Shown: positions 8,428 through 19,666 of the stretch, one piece after another | Position numbering within the stretch: the first letter of the stretch is position 1 | How the letters are laid out: each line of letters begins with the position of its first letter | Assembly: GCF_024648885.1 (NCBI RefSeq) | Contig: NZ_JANBBF010000001.1 | Span: forward strand, 1 to 64,000 | Source: Prauserella salsuginis | Lineage (GTDB): Bacteria; Actinomycetota; Actinomycetes; Mycobacteriales; Pseudonocardiaceae | DNA length: 64,000 nt | Direction of reading: 5' to 3' | Program-made: the position numbers and the translations under genes | Notes under the pieces: generated by a model | What the model was told of the DNA's origin: nothing | The model's input: only the letters and a program-made list of their open reading frames with translations | The model's database searches: none

Positions 8428-10197
8428 ATGAGAGATCGCCTGACCGGACTCGGCGGGCTGCTGCTGGGGCTGGCCCGCCGCGTCGCGGCGTTCGGGCGGC
8501 GTAAGAGCACCGCGTTCAGCGAGCTGTGGCGGCATTCGCTGCAGTTCAGGGTCACGGTGTCGACGCTGGCGATGTCGGCCGCGGTCGTGTTCGTGCTCGG
8601 TATGGTGCTGCAGAATCAGATCACCGACCGGCTCATGACGACCAAGGAGGACGCAGCCACCGCCCAGCTCGACGCGGTGGTGCGCACCGTCGAGAGCGAA
8701 CTCGTCGGGGACGCGGGCCAGGACGACGCCCTGCGCGAGCGGCTCACGAACGCGGTCAACCGCATCACGACCAGCTCGGTCGCGGCACAGGACGCGTCCA
8801 GCTCGGCAGCAGGCACGTTCGAACCCGTGCTCGCCGCGGGCGACCCGGAACGCCCCGCGAGCCGCACGATCTCCGCAGGGCCCTACGACAAGGTCTCCGA
8901 CCGGCTGCGCGGGTTCGTCGAGAACAACACGCCGGCCAAGGAGTTCCACACCGCGGACGGCACGACGTACCTCGCGATCGGTGCGCCGATCACGACGACG
9001 ACCCGCCCGCTCCAGGTCTACCTGCTGTTCCCGCTCACCTCGGAGCAGAACACGGTCGCGACGGTGCAGAACACACTGGTCGTGGGCAGTTTCGCGTTGC
9101 TCGCCCTGCTGGCGGGCATCACCAACATCGTGGTGCGGCAGGTCGTCCAGCCGGTGCGCAGGGCTGCCGGTGCGGCGGAACAGTTCGCGCACGGGGAGCT
9201 GGACCGCAGGCTCGAGGTCATCGGCGAGGACGATTTGTCGAAGCTGGCCGTCGCCTACAACGAGATGGCGGCGAGTATCCAGCGGCAGATCCGGCAGCTC
9301 GAGGAGTTCGGCGAGCTGCAACGTCGGTTCACCTCGGACGTCTCCCACGAGCTGCGCACCCCGCTGACCACGGTGCGGATGGCCGCGGACGTGCTGCACG
9401 CCTCGCGGGAACAGTTCCCCGCCGGGCTGGCGCGGTCGACCGAGCTGCTGACCGACGAACTCGACCGGTTCGAGCAGCTGCTGGCCGACCTGTTGGAGAT
9501 CTCCCGGCTGGACGCCGGGGTGGAGGAGTTGTCGTCCGAACTCACCGACGTCCGGCCGATCGCGCAGCGCGCGGCCGAGCAGGTGAGCGGGCTCGCCGAG
9601 TCGATGGGCAGTCCGATCGAGGTCGACCTGCCCGACAGCCCGGTCGAGGCGGAGGTCGACGCCCGGCGTATCGAACGGATCCTGCGGAACCTGCTGGCCA
9701 ACGCCGTCGACCACGGCGAGGGCAGGCCGGTTCGGCTGCGTCTCGCGGCGACGGAACCCGAGGTTCCCGCGGCGGCCGAGGCCGTGGACGACACCGCCGG
9801 CGAAGGCGGGGACGCCGCCGAGTCCCTCGGGCCCGCGGAGTGGCCGGGCGCCGTGGCCATCACGATCCGGGACCAGGGCGTCGGGCTGCGTCCAGGGGAA
9901 TCCGAGCTGGTGTTCAACCGATTCTGGCGTGCGGACCCGTCCCGGAACCGGCGGACCGGAGGCACCGGCCTGGGGTTGGCCATCAGCCAGGAGGATGCGC
10001 GCCTGCACGGTGGCACACTCGATGCGTGGGGTGAGCCCGACCGCGGGTCGTGTTTCCGCCTCACCCTGCCTCGCAGGGTCGGCGGTGCGTACACCGCGAA
10101 CCCGCTGCCCCTGCCGCCGGAGGACGCCCGCCCCGCGGCCGATGCCGAAGGGGACCGCGACGTCCGGACCGACCTGCGACCAGGGGAGACGGTGTGA
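8428..10197 (+). CDS. mtrB: Two-component sensor histidine kinase MtrB
   Basis: Membrane histidine kinase partner of MtrA. The 589-residue protein has a transmembrane helix near residues 45-65, an extracytoplasmic sensor, a second helix near 213-235 and a HAMP domain. The HisKA box SDVSHELRTPLT has the phospho-acceptor His near 307, and the ATPase domain carries NAVDHGEG (N box), DQGVGL and GGTGLGLAI. An acidic Ala/Glu-rich insert (near 448-470) interrupts the ATPase domain. ATG 8428 is chosen because it follows the mtrA stop closely; the upstream frame is mtrA coding sequence. The last four bases overlap the GTG of lpqB, showing translational coupling. Confidence 0.96.
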   Translation: MRDRLTGLGGLLLGLARRVAAFGRRKSTAFSELWRHSLQFRVTVSTLAMSAAVVFVLGMVLQNQITDRLMTTKEDAATAQLDAVVRTVESELVGDAGQDDALRERLTNAVNRITTSSVAAQDASSSAAGTFEPVLAAGDPERPASRTISAGPYDKVSDRLRGFVENNTPAKEFHTADGTTYLAIGAPITTTTRPLQVYLLFPLTSEQNTVATVQNTLVVGSFALLALLAGITNIVVRQVVQPVRRAAGAAEQFAHGELDRRLEVIGEDDLSKLAVAYNEMAASIQRQIRQLEEFGELQRRFTSDVSHELRTPLTTVRMAADVLHASREQFPAGLARSTELLTDELDRFEQLLADLLEISRLDAGVEELSSELTDVRPIAQRAAEQVSGLAESMGSPIEVDLPDSPVEAEVDARRIERILRNLLANAVDHGEGRPVRLRLAATEPEVPAAAEAVDDTAGEGGDAAESLGPAEWPGAVAITIRDQGVGLRPGESELVFNRFWRADPSRNRRTGGTGLGLAISQEDARLHGGTLDAWGEPDRGSCFRLTLPRRVGGAYTANPLPLPPEDARPAADAEGDRDVRTDLRPGETV

Positions 10198-12173
10198 CGA
10201 CTCAGGACTCGTGCGCTCGGGCGCGTCCGCGCCGGCTGCGCCCGTGGGCGGCACTGGGCATGGCCGCCCTGCTGGTGAGCGGTTGCGCCGCGATCCCGGC
10301 CGAATCGCAGCCGGAGGCCCTGCCGCAGCAGCAGCGGGGGCAGCAGACCGAGGCCGTTCCGGAACCGGCACCCGGACTGGACCCGTTGTCGGTCGTGCGG
10401 GAGTTCGTGGAGGCGAGCGCCGAGCCGGCCAGCGACTACGCGGCCGCGCGTGCCTACCTGTCGCAGCGGGCACGGAAGCAGTGGCAGCCCGACCAGTCCG
10501 TCGCCGTGATCGAGGACGAGTTCAGCACCGTCTTCGGCTCCGAAGACGAGTCGAGCGGACCCGCCACCACCCGGCCCGACGCGGAACCCGGCGAACGCCG
10601 CGAGGAGCGCGGCGGTGACGAGGCAGGCGAGGACTCGGGCGGCGACGGCCCGGACGGCGATCAGGGTGCCGCGCCGCGCAGCACACCCCGGCCGGCGGGT
10701 CCCAACGAGCAGGCCCCGACGGCCACGACGTCGCCCCCGGACGGATCGACGGCCTCGCCGCCGCCGGACGAACAAATGGTCACGGTCCGCGGCGGGCACG
10801 TCGGCAGGCTGGCCGCCGACAGTTCGTTCATCCCCGCCGACGACGCCGTCGAGCAGAACGTGCGCCTGCGCAAGGAGAACGGGGAGTGGCGGATCATCGA
10901 TCCGCCGCAGAGCGTGCTGATCACGGTCTCGGACTTCGACGAGACCTACTTCCGTGTGCCGGTGTACTTCTTCGCCCCGGAGTCGAACGTGCTGGTGCCC
11001 GACCTTCGGTACGTCGTGGCCAGCCCGCAGTCGGGGCTGCCTGCGCGGGTGGTGGACCTGTTGCTGGCCGGCCCGTCGGACGGGCTGACCGGAGCGGTCC
11101 GCAACCCGCTGGGCGACACCGCTTCACTCAAGACGAACGTGACGACCACGCGGGATGGTGCGCTGGCCGTACCGCTCACCGGGGTCGAGGACAAGAGCGA
11201 CCACGACCGGGAACTCATCGTGGCGCAGCTCGTGCGGTCGCTGCAGACGGTCACGACGAGCCGGGTCAGGCTGCTGTCGAACGGCAGCCCGCTCGTGGAG
11301 GACCACCGCGACTGGCGACCAGGTGAGCTGCCGTCCTACCAGGCGGCGGCGACGCCGAGCTCCGACCTGCCCGGTCTCATGACCTCCGGTGGCAAGGTCT
11401 TCTCGCTGGGCAACGGGGCTCCGATCCCGGGGCCCGCGGGGTCGGGCAACGCCCAGGTGCAGAGCGCGGCCCAGTCGCTCGGCGGGGACCAGCTGGCCGT
11501 CGTCGAACAGGCCGACCGCGGGGTGCGGCTGCGGATAGGGCCGTACGGTTCGCGAGGACAGGCCGTCGAACTCGATGCGCGCTCGATGACCCGGCCGACG
11601 TGGGTGCCTGCGACCACGCGCAGCGAACAGTCGCGCGAGGTGTGGACCGTCACCGGCGGTGACCGGGTGGTGCAGGTCGTCACCGACGCCGAGGGCCGGT
11701 GGGTCACGCAGTCGGTGAACTCGGCCGAGATCAACCCGATCGGTGACATCGACGAGCTGCGGTTGTCACGCGACGGCACGCGGGCCGCGATGGTCATCGG
11801 CGGGAAGGTCGTCGTCGCGGCGGTCGTGCGGGATGCCGACAGCCGGGCGTCGGTGTCGTTGCGTTCGCCGCGGGTGCTCCAGGGCAATGAGCTCGACGAC
11901 GCGGTCGCACTGGACTGGACGGGGCAGGACGCCCTCGCGGTCGCCACCCAGTCGGAGTCGAGTCCCGTGGTGCGCGTGCCGGTCGACGGGCTGCGGCTCG
12001 ACCAGTTCAACAGTTCGAACCTCATCGCGCCGATGCGCGGCATCACCGCCGCCCCGGGGCGGCCCACGGTCGTCGCCGACGCGACGGGGCTGTGGACGGC
12101 GAGCGACCTCGGCGACGTGTGGCGTCCGCACGATCAGCGTTCGGCGTCAGCGGTGCCGTTCTACCCCGGGTGA
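10194..12173 (+). CDS. lpqB: Lipoprotein LpqB, MtrAB accessory
   Basis: Exported lipoprotein that modulates MtrB signalling in mycobacteria. The 659-residue product has a basic N-terminus, a hydrophobic helix and the lipobox LLVSGC, predicting lipid attachment at that Cys. It then has a low-complexity Pro/Glu/Asp linker, a GerMN-type domain (VYFFAPESNVLVPDLR onward) and a C-terminal beta-propeller-like half. GTG 10194 overlaps the mtrB stop in GTGA and has AGGGGAG at 10182-10188; the longer upstream frame is mtrB sequence in another register. The conserved mtrA-mtrB-lpqB order supports the call. Confidence 0.95.
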   Translation: MTTQDSCARARPRRLRPWAALGMAALLVSGCAAIPAESQPEALPQQQRGQQTEAVPEPAPGLDPLSVVREFVEASAEPASDYAAARAYLSQRARKQWQPDQSVAVIEDEFSTVFGSEDESSGPATTRPDAEPGERREERGGDEAGEDSGGDGPDGDQGAAPRSTPRPAGPNEQAPTATTSPPDGSTASPPPDEQMVTVRGGHVGRLAADSSFIPADDAVEQNVRLRKENGEWRIIDPPQSVLITVSDFDETYFRVPVYFFAPESNVLVPDLRYVVASPQSGLPARVVDLLLAGPSDGLTGAVRNPLGDTASLKTNVTTTRDGALAVPLTGVEDKSDHDRELIVAQLVRSLQTVTTSRVRLLSNGSPLVEDHRDWRPGELPSYQAAATPSSDLPGLMTSGGKVFSLGNGAPIPGPAGSGNAQVQSAAQSLGGDQLAVVEQADRGVRLRIGPYGSRGQAVELDARSMTRPTWVPATTRSEQSREVWTVTGGDRVVQVVTDAEGRWVTQSVNSAEINPIGDIDELRLSRDGTRAAMVIGGKVVVAAVVRDADSRASVSLRSPRVLQGNELDDAVALDWTGQDALAVATQSESSPVVRVPVDGLRLDQFNSSNLIAPMRGITAAPGRPTVVADATGLWTASDLGDVWRPHDQRSASAVPFYPG

Positions 12174-12239
12174 CGTCCACCCGCTGCGCCCGGGAACCGG
12201 CGAGGAACGGGCCGCGGCGGTGGCCCGCAGGCGCCGGAA

Positions 12240-12956
12240 ATGTCGGGCCAGAGCGGCATGCTGCCGGACGTGACGAAACGAGGGATGGCCGCGGGCGCCG
12301 CGGCGCTGCTGGACCTGGTGCTGCCGGAGAGCTGTGCGGGCTGTGATGCACCGGGGCAGGCGTGCTGCGGGTCGTGCCTCGCCGCGTTCGGCGCCCCGCG
12401 GCCCGTTGCCGTCGACGATTCCGGCGCGTCGGGCGGGCCCACGTATGCGCTCGCGCGGCACGCCGACGTCGCCAGGACGCTCGTCGTGGCGCACAAGGAA
12501 CGCGGCAGGCGAAGCCTGACCCGCCCGCTGGGCAGCGCCCTCGCCGCAGCCGTGCCGCACCTGCCGGGGGCGAGGCCCGACGCCGCAGGCACCTGGTGGC
12601 TGGTCCCGGCGCCGTCCCGGCCCAGCGCCGCCCGCGCCCGGGGCGGTTCACACGTGCTGGCCCTCGCGAGGGCGGGCGCGGCTGTACTGAGCGAGGCGGG
12701 CCTGCCGGCCGCGGTCGCACCGGCGCTCCGGCTCGCAGTGGGGGCGCGTGACGCCGTCGGGCTCGACCGTGCCCAGCGCACGGCGAACCTCGCGGGCAGG
12801 CTCCGGGTCACGGCGGCGGGCGCGCCGCCGCCCGGCGTTCCGGTGGTGTTGCTGGACGACGTCGTCACCACCGGGGCGACCCTGGGCGCATGCCGTACCG
12901 CGCTACGGCGGGCCGGAATCGAACCCTGTGCGGCGCTGACCCTGACGGCGGCCTGA
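12240..12956 (+). CDS. ComF-like phosphoribosyltransferase-fold protein
   Basis: A 238-residue double-zinc-ribbon plus phosphoribosyltransferase protein, the ComF-family gene that follows lpqB in M. tuberculosis. It has a Cys-rich N-terminus (CAGCDAPGQACCGSC) and a C-terminal PRPP-binding loop VVLLDDVVTTGATL. ComF is needed for DNA uptake in competent bacteria; its role in non-competent actinobacteria is unknown. Follows lpqB by 66 bases and may share its transcript. ATG 12240 has no clear ribosome site; ATGs at 12258 and 12285 are alternatives, the last closest to the conserved domain. Confidence 0.85.
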   Translation: MSGQSGMLPDVTKRGMAAGAAALLDLVLPESCAGCDAPGQACCGSCLAAFGAPRPVAVDDSGASGGPTYALARHADVARTLVVAHKERGRRSLTRPLGSALAAAVPHLPGARPDAAGTWWLVPAPSRPSAARARGGSHVLALARAGAAVLSEAGLPAAVAPALRLAVGARDAVGLDRAQRTANLAGRLRVTAAGAPPPGVPVVLLDDVVTTGATLGACRTALRRAGIEPCAALTLTAA

Positions 12957-13474
12957 TTCGCACGGCCGGTTCGGTGCGGCCGGTTCCTGCGGCCCGGCGC
13001 ACCCGGTGTGCGTGGCCGGCGGTACCGCTCACCGCAAAGGTCGCGCGATCGGGTGAGTCGGAACCGTGGCGGCCGGCTGTTCGTTGTCCCGGTATGAGCA
13101 ACCTCCCCGTCACCATCCGCCAGGCGCTCATGTGCTCGTCGTGCGGCGGTCGGGTGTCGTTCACTCCGATGTTGCTCCGATCGAGTCCGGACAAGGGCTT
13201 GCATGCCGGTTCGCGGTTTCGGAACGTGACCGTGGTTCACCGTCCGACGTCCCCCGCACCGGGGGCTGTTCTCCGAGCCGGAACCGGGCTAATGTGCACC
13301 GCTAACAGCAATTCCCGGCAGCAGGGAGGTGGCCAGTAAATGTCCCTGGCGCCGGCGGAAAGCTGAAATCCCCGAAATTGATCAACACGTCTCATGAATG
13401 AGGCATGATCGATTTCTTCTCCCCGGTGCCGGTGTTCGCTGCAATGGACTCGCATTCTGCGAGGGAGGTCGCGT
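12957..13474. other. Gene-free spacer upstream of hpf
   Basis: 518 bases without a convincing gene. A frame with an ATG at 13094 could encode about 81 residues (begins MSNLPVTIRQ, contains CSSCGG) but lacks a good ribosome site and recognisable domain. A short hairpin CCCC(C)-GCAC-CGGGG lies near 13253-13267. The 3' part should hold the hpf promoter and leader; AGGGAGG before 13475 is its ribosome site. Confidence 0.5.
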
Positions 13475-14206
13475 ATGGATATCGTCGTCAAGGGCCGCAA
13501 CGTGGAGGTCCCGGAGCACTACCGGCAGCACGTGAGTGAGAAGCTGGACCGGCTCGAACGATACGACCGCAAAGTCATCCGCTACGAGGTGGAGCTTTTC
13601 CACGAGCGCAATCGACGCCAATCCAAGAACTGCCAGCGTGTGGAAATCACGGGTAGGGGTAAGGGACCTGCCATGCGTGCGGAGGCAAGCGCGGGCGATT
13701 TCTACGCCGCGCTCGACGCCGCGGTGAGTAAGCTCGAGAATCGGATGCGTCGGGCACACGACCGTAGAAAGGTGCATTACGGACGGCGCGTTCCGGAATC
13801 CGTTGCAGAGGCCACCGCGGGCGGGGCCGACGGCCGGTCCGGCGGCGCTACGACCGCCGTCATGGAGGCACCCATGGAGACCGAGGACATGAACGGCGCG
13901 GTCATGTCGTCGGCAGCGGACACCGTCAGCGCGGACGGCGCCATCAGGCTCCCGTCCCAGCGGCTCGACGACGGCTTCGACGATCTGGCGATCGACGACC
14001 GAGGCGATATCGGTGACGACCACGAACCCGGCCGCATCGTGCGCGAGAAACAGCACTCGGCCAAACCGATCACCGTGGACGAGGCTCTCTCCGAGATGGA
14101 ACTCGTCGGGCACGACTTCTATCTGTTCAACGACGCCGACGCGGGCAAGCCGAGCGTCGTCTACCGCAGGAAGGGATTCGACTACGGCGTGATCCGGCTG
14201 GGCTGA
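13475..14206 (+). CDS. hpf: Long ribosome hibernation promoting factor (HPF/RafH type)
   Basis: Binds the 30S decoding region and, in its long form, drives 100S dimerisation or stabilises idle ribosomes under stress. The 243-residue protein has the S30AE domain at residues 1-100 ([20 protein letters not shown]). A 70-residue acidic, low-complexity linker follows, then the C-terminal dimerisation domain near 188-243 ([22 protein letters not shown], ending YGVIRLG). ATG 13475 is preceded by AGGGAGG. Linker length exceeds that of many family members. A strong hairpin follows at 14228-14264. Conserved position upstream of secA. Confidence 0.94.
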   Translation: MDIVVKGRNVEVPEHYRQHVSEKLDRLERYDRKVIRYEVELFHERNRRQSKNCQRVEITGRGKGPAMRAEASAGDFYAALDAAVSKLENRMRRAHDRRKVHYGRRVPESVAEATAGGADGRSGGATTAVMEAPMETEDMNGAVMSSAADTVSADGAIRLPSQRLDDGFDDLAIDDRGDIGDDHEPGRIVREKQHSAKPITVDEALSEMELVGHDFYLFNDADAGKPSVVYRRKGFDYGVIRLG

Positions 14207-14227
14207 TCCGGCCGGCCATGCGCCCAA

Positions 14228-14264
14228 CGGTGGCCCGCGTACACCAGGTGTGCGCGGGCCACCG
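14228..14264. terminator. 12-bp perfect stem terminator after hpf
   Basis: CGGTGGCCCGCG (14228-14239) pairs exactly with CGCGGGCCACCG (14253-14264), and the intervening bases hold a further ACACC/GGTGT pairing. It starts 22 bases after the hpf stop and separates hpf from secA. Confidence 0.85.
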
Positions 14265-14269
14265 TCATG

Positions 14270-14318
14270 CCCGGAGCCCGGAGCCCGGAGCCCGGAGCCC
14301 GGAGCCCGGAGCCCGGAG
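14270..14318. repeat. Seven tandem copies of CCCGGAG
   Basis: The heptamer CCCGGAG repeats seven times without mismatch from 14270 to 14318, starting six bases after the hpf terminator hairpin. Gene-free DNA follows up to secA at 14602. Perfect identity of all units suggests recent expansion by slippage. Confidence 0.95.
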
Positions 14319-14601
14319 CCATCAGGCGGAGGCGCGCCGGGGTGCTGGTGCCGCCGCGGTCGTGTGCGGCGCAGGCCGGGCGGTGTTCAATCGATGTGAG
14401 CCCGGAACGGCACTTTCGTCGCACCCGGCGCACTCGCATGCCGAGCCGTGTGCGCACGGGCCTGCGCATTCCCTACGATGGGCATTGCTGCGTGGTCGCG
14501 GGTGTGTGCGAAACGCCGGCCGCCGCGCGGCGGACTCGGCTGCCCAGGCGCGGGCCGGGGTGGCGCACGAGAAACCGAACCAACTAGCGAGGTCGACCCG
14601 G

Positions 14602-17463
<2,862 letters not shown>

Positions 17464-17535
17464 AGGATTTTGGTTGATCGCTTGATCGGCCGTCCGTTCG
17501 GCTGAACTGGTCACTGCGTCGGTGCGCCATGGCCT

Positions 17536-17578
17536 CGAGTGGGGCCTGTCGGGAACGGTTCCCGACAGGCCCCACTCG
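17536..17578. terminator. 20-bp perfect stem terminator after secA
   Basis: Bases 17536-17555 pair without mismatch with 17559-17578 around a CGG loop; the arms begin CGAGTGGGGCCTG. It lies between secA and the convergent small gene at 17616 and probably stops both. Confidence 0.9.
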
Positions 17579-17615
17579 TGGTTCGGCGGGACGTGCGCCC
17601 TGGCCCGGCGGTGTG

Positions 17616-18095
17616 TCAGGCCGTCCGCGGGTCGAGGACGGCGAACTGGCTGCAGCGCCATTGCCGGTCGCGGCGTTCGAAGCGTGCTGTCACCGCCACG
17701 GTTCGCGCCCGCGCCCGTGCGGTCGCCGCGACTTCGAGAGAATCGTCGGCCGACCGGCACAGATGTGCCGATTGCAGTTGATATCGTGGCCGGTTGCGCG
17801 GCGTGTCGTCGCGCATTCGGGTGGCGAGTTCGGACGAGAGCCATGGCGTCAGTTGCGCGACCGCGCGCAGTCCACCGTGCACTTCCAGAAGTGCGCCGAT
17901 TATCCGTTCCACCTGATTCTTCGACAGGTCCCTGCGAGGTCTGCTTCCGGTGCGCTGATCCGGGATTCCGCTCAACAGAGCGGCAATATCGACGTCCGGG
18001 AGTGAACCCGACCCGCCGTGGCCGGTCGCCCCGGCGCCGTGGTGCTCGCGCTCGTCGAGCGATTGAATGCGCGGACGGTCGGTCTGAGTAGTCAT
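17616..18095 (-). CDS. Rv3235-like small conserved actinobacterial protein (DUF6459-like)
   Basis: A 159-residue protein of unknown function. The N-terminal half is Asp/Gly/Arg-rich. The C-terminal half has the conserved core (YQLQSAHLCRSADDSLEVAA, then ARFERRDRQWRCSQFAVLD), resembling the DUF6459 family that sits near secA in actinobacteria; the family name is from memory. Of two nearby ATGs I chose 18095 because AGAGGGGG (18104-18111) is eight bases upstream; 18101 would leave only two. Convergent with secA and divergent from the HAD gene. Confidence 0.7.
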   Translation of the reverse strand: MTTQTDRPRIQSLDEREHHGAGATGHGGSGSLPDVDIAALLSGIPDQRTGSRPRRDLSKNQVERIIGALLEVHGGLRAVAQLTPWLSSELATRMRDDTPRNRPRYQLQSAHLCRSADDSLEVAATARARARTVAVTARFERRDRQWRCSQFAVLDPRTA

Positions 18096-18275
18096 ACTCA
18101 TTTCCCCCTCTGGGTAATTTCTCGCAATTCCTGCGGGCTCGTCGTGACCCGCTATGGAATAGAGGTTCACCGTGCCGGAACGGATTCCCAAGACGCCCGG
18201 TTTGATGTATTTGAAGAAAATGTCCGCGAATGTCGCAACGATCGGCTAGGGCGCCGTCGGGTTACGCTCGTCGGT

Positions 18276-18731
18276 GTGACCGGATCGGATACCGACGGCC
18301 GCACGCTCAGCGGGATCGTGCTCGACTACGCGGGCGTGCTGACCGACAGCGGCGGCGAGAACCTGCTGGAGCTCGTGGACATCGCGCGGGATCACGGGGT
18401 GCGCACCGCACTGCTCTCCAACGCGGCCGGCGGCGGGTCCGTACGGCGGCGACTGCACGGGCGGTTCGACGACCTCGTGTTCTCCGGTGAGGTCGCCGTC
18501 ATGAAACCGGAGCCCGAGATCTTCCTGCTCACGGCGGAGCGGCTCGGTGTGCCACCGGAGGCGTGCGTGTTCGTCGACGACGCCCCGGGCAACGTGTGGG
18601 GCGCCGTCGCGGCGGGGATGGTCGGCATCCGGCACAGCAGCGTCGCGGAGACGATCGGCGAGTTGCTGGCGCTGTTCCCCGACCTGCGGGCGGGCACGCC
18701 CCGCGAACCCTCGACCGACGCACCGTTCTGA
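18276..18731 (+). CDS. HAD-superfamily hydrolase-like protein
   Basis: A 151-residue single-domain HAD protein without a cap. Motif I is LDYAGVLTD, where the second Asp of the usual DxD is Ala; motif II is LLSNAAGG. The conserved Lys is in VAVMKPEPEIF and motif III is CVFVDDAPGNVWGA. Loss of the second Asp argues against an ordinary phosphatase, since in haloacid dehalogenases and similar HADs this residue is also absent. GTG 18276 is chosen because the domain begins a few residues later; the upstream frame covers the divergent promoter. No substrate can be assigned. Confidence 0.75.
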   Translation: MTGSDTDGRTLSGIVLDYAGVLTDSGGENLLELVDIARDHGVRTALLSNAAGGGSVRRRLHGRFDDLVFSGEVAVMKPEPEIFLLTAERLGVPPEACVFVDDAPGNVWGAVAAGMVGIRHSSVAETIGELLALFPDLRAGTPREPSTDAPF

Positions 18732-18817
18732 CCCGTTCGGTCCCGGCATCGCCCCGGCACCGTTCGACGCGGTGGCGGGGCGGCCGCTGTCGTGCTGACC
18801 CTGCGGGCGAGGCTTGT

Positions 18818-19615
18818 TCAGCCCGCGTTGCCGCGGCGCACCAGCTCGAAGCAGAGCACGGCCGCGGCGGCCGACACGTTCAGCGATTCGACGTCACCGG
18901 GCATGGGGATCGACAGCCAGCTGGCGACGTAACCCGCGACGTCGGCGTCCACGCCCTCGGTCTCGCCGCCCAGTACGAACGCCGACCGGGCCGGCAGCTC
19001 CGCATCGAAGAGCGACTCGCCGGTGCCGTGGGCCGCATCGGTCGACGTCGAGTCCGTGGAGCCGAGCGCGTACACGGCGAAGCCGGCGTCGGTGAGCTGC
19101 TCCGCCGCGTCGAGCGCGGTGCCGGTACGCAGCACGGGTGCGCGGAACGCGACCCCGGCCGAGGCCTTGACCACGAGCGGGTCGAGTGCGGCGACGCCCC
19201 TGCGCGGGACGACGATGCCGCCGAGTCCCGCCGCCGTGGCCGTCCGCAGGATCATGCCGACGTTGGCGGGTGTTGTGATGCCGTCGAGCACGAGCAGTGG
19301 CGAGGGCGGGTTGCGGTCGGCCAGGGCCTGCGCGAGAGGTCGCATGCGCGGGGCGACGACGTCGGCGAGCACGCCCTGGTCCTGTTTGCCGTTGCCGGCG
19401 AGCACCTTCACCCGGTGTGCGCTGGCGTGCTGCACCGCCACCCCCGCGTCGGTCGCCGCCCTGCGGATCTCCGATGCGGCGGCGCCCCGCGCCGTGTCGG
19501 CGAGAATCACCTTGTCGACCTCGAGCTCCGGGTCGGTGAGTGCTTCGAGAACGGGCTTGCGGCCGTAGACGGTGAAGAACCGGTCCTTCGGCGATACGGC
19601 GTTCGGGTCGGTCAC
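18818..19615 (-). CDS. TrmH/SpoU-family RNA 2'-O-methyltransferase
   Basis: SPOUT-class enzyme methylating a ribose 2'-hydroxyl in rRNA or tRNA with S-adenosylmethionine. The 265-residue product has an N-terminal substrate-binding part (FFTVYGRKPVLEALTD). The knotted catalytic domain has motif 1 (NVGMILRTATAAGLGG), motif 2 (FVLGGETEGV) and motif 3 (SIPMPGDVESLNVSAAAAV). The GTG at 19615 is the first start before FFTVYGR. The exact RNA target cannot be read. It ends 86 bases from the convergent HAD gene and begins 51 bases from the divergent WS/DGAT gene. Confidence 0.88.
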   Translation of the reverse strand: MTDPNAVSPKDRFFTVYGRKPVLEALTDPELEVDKVILADTARGAAASEIRRAATDAGVAVQHASAHRVKVLAGNGKQDQGVLADVVAPRMRPLAQALADRNPPSPLLVLDGITTPANVGMILRTATAAGLGGIVVPRRGVAALDPLVVKASAGVAFRAPVLRTGTALDAAEQLTDAGFAVYALGSTDSTSTDAAHGTGESLFDAELPARSAFVLGGETEGVDADVAGYVASWLSIPMPGDVESLNVSAAAAVLCFELVRRGNAG

Positions 19616-19666
19616 GCTCGTGAGTGTTCCACGTGCCCGGCGGGGTCTCTGTGCCAGGATCGGGGC

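Larger units (their letters stand above)
14207..14601. other. Intergenic region hpf-secA
   Basis: 395 bases holding the hpf terminator, the heptamer array and, in the last 280 bases, presumably the secA promoter and leader. The frame is open across it in one register, but secA family members start at 14602. AGCGAGG at 14586-14592 is the likely secA ribosome site. No other gene is seen. Confidence 0.6.

Noticed and set aside
13094-13339. Possible 81-residue gene with a CSSCGG motif
   Set aside because: No good ribosome site, no family recognised and a low-complexity end; left as intergenic.
14270-14318. CRISPR or direct-repeat array
   Set aside because: Heptamers are contiguous with no spacers; a simple tandem repeat.
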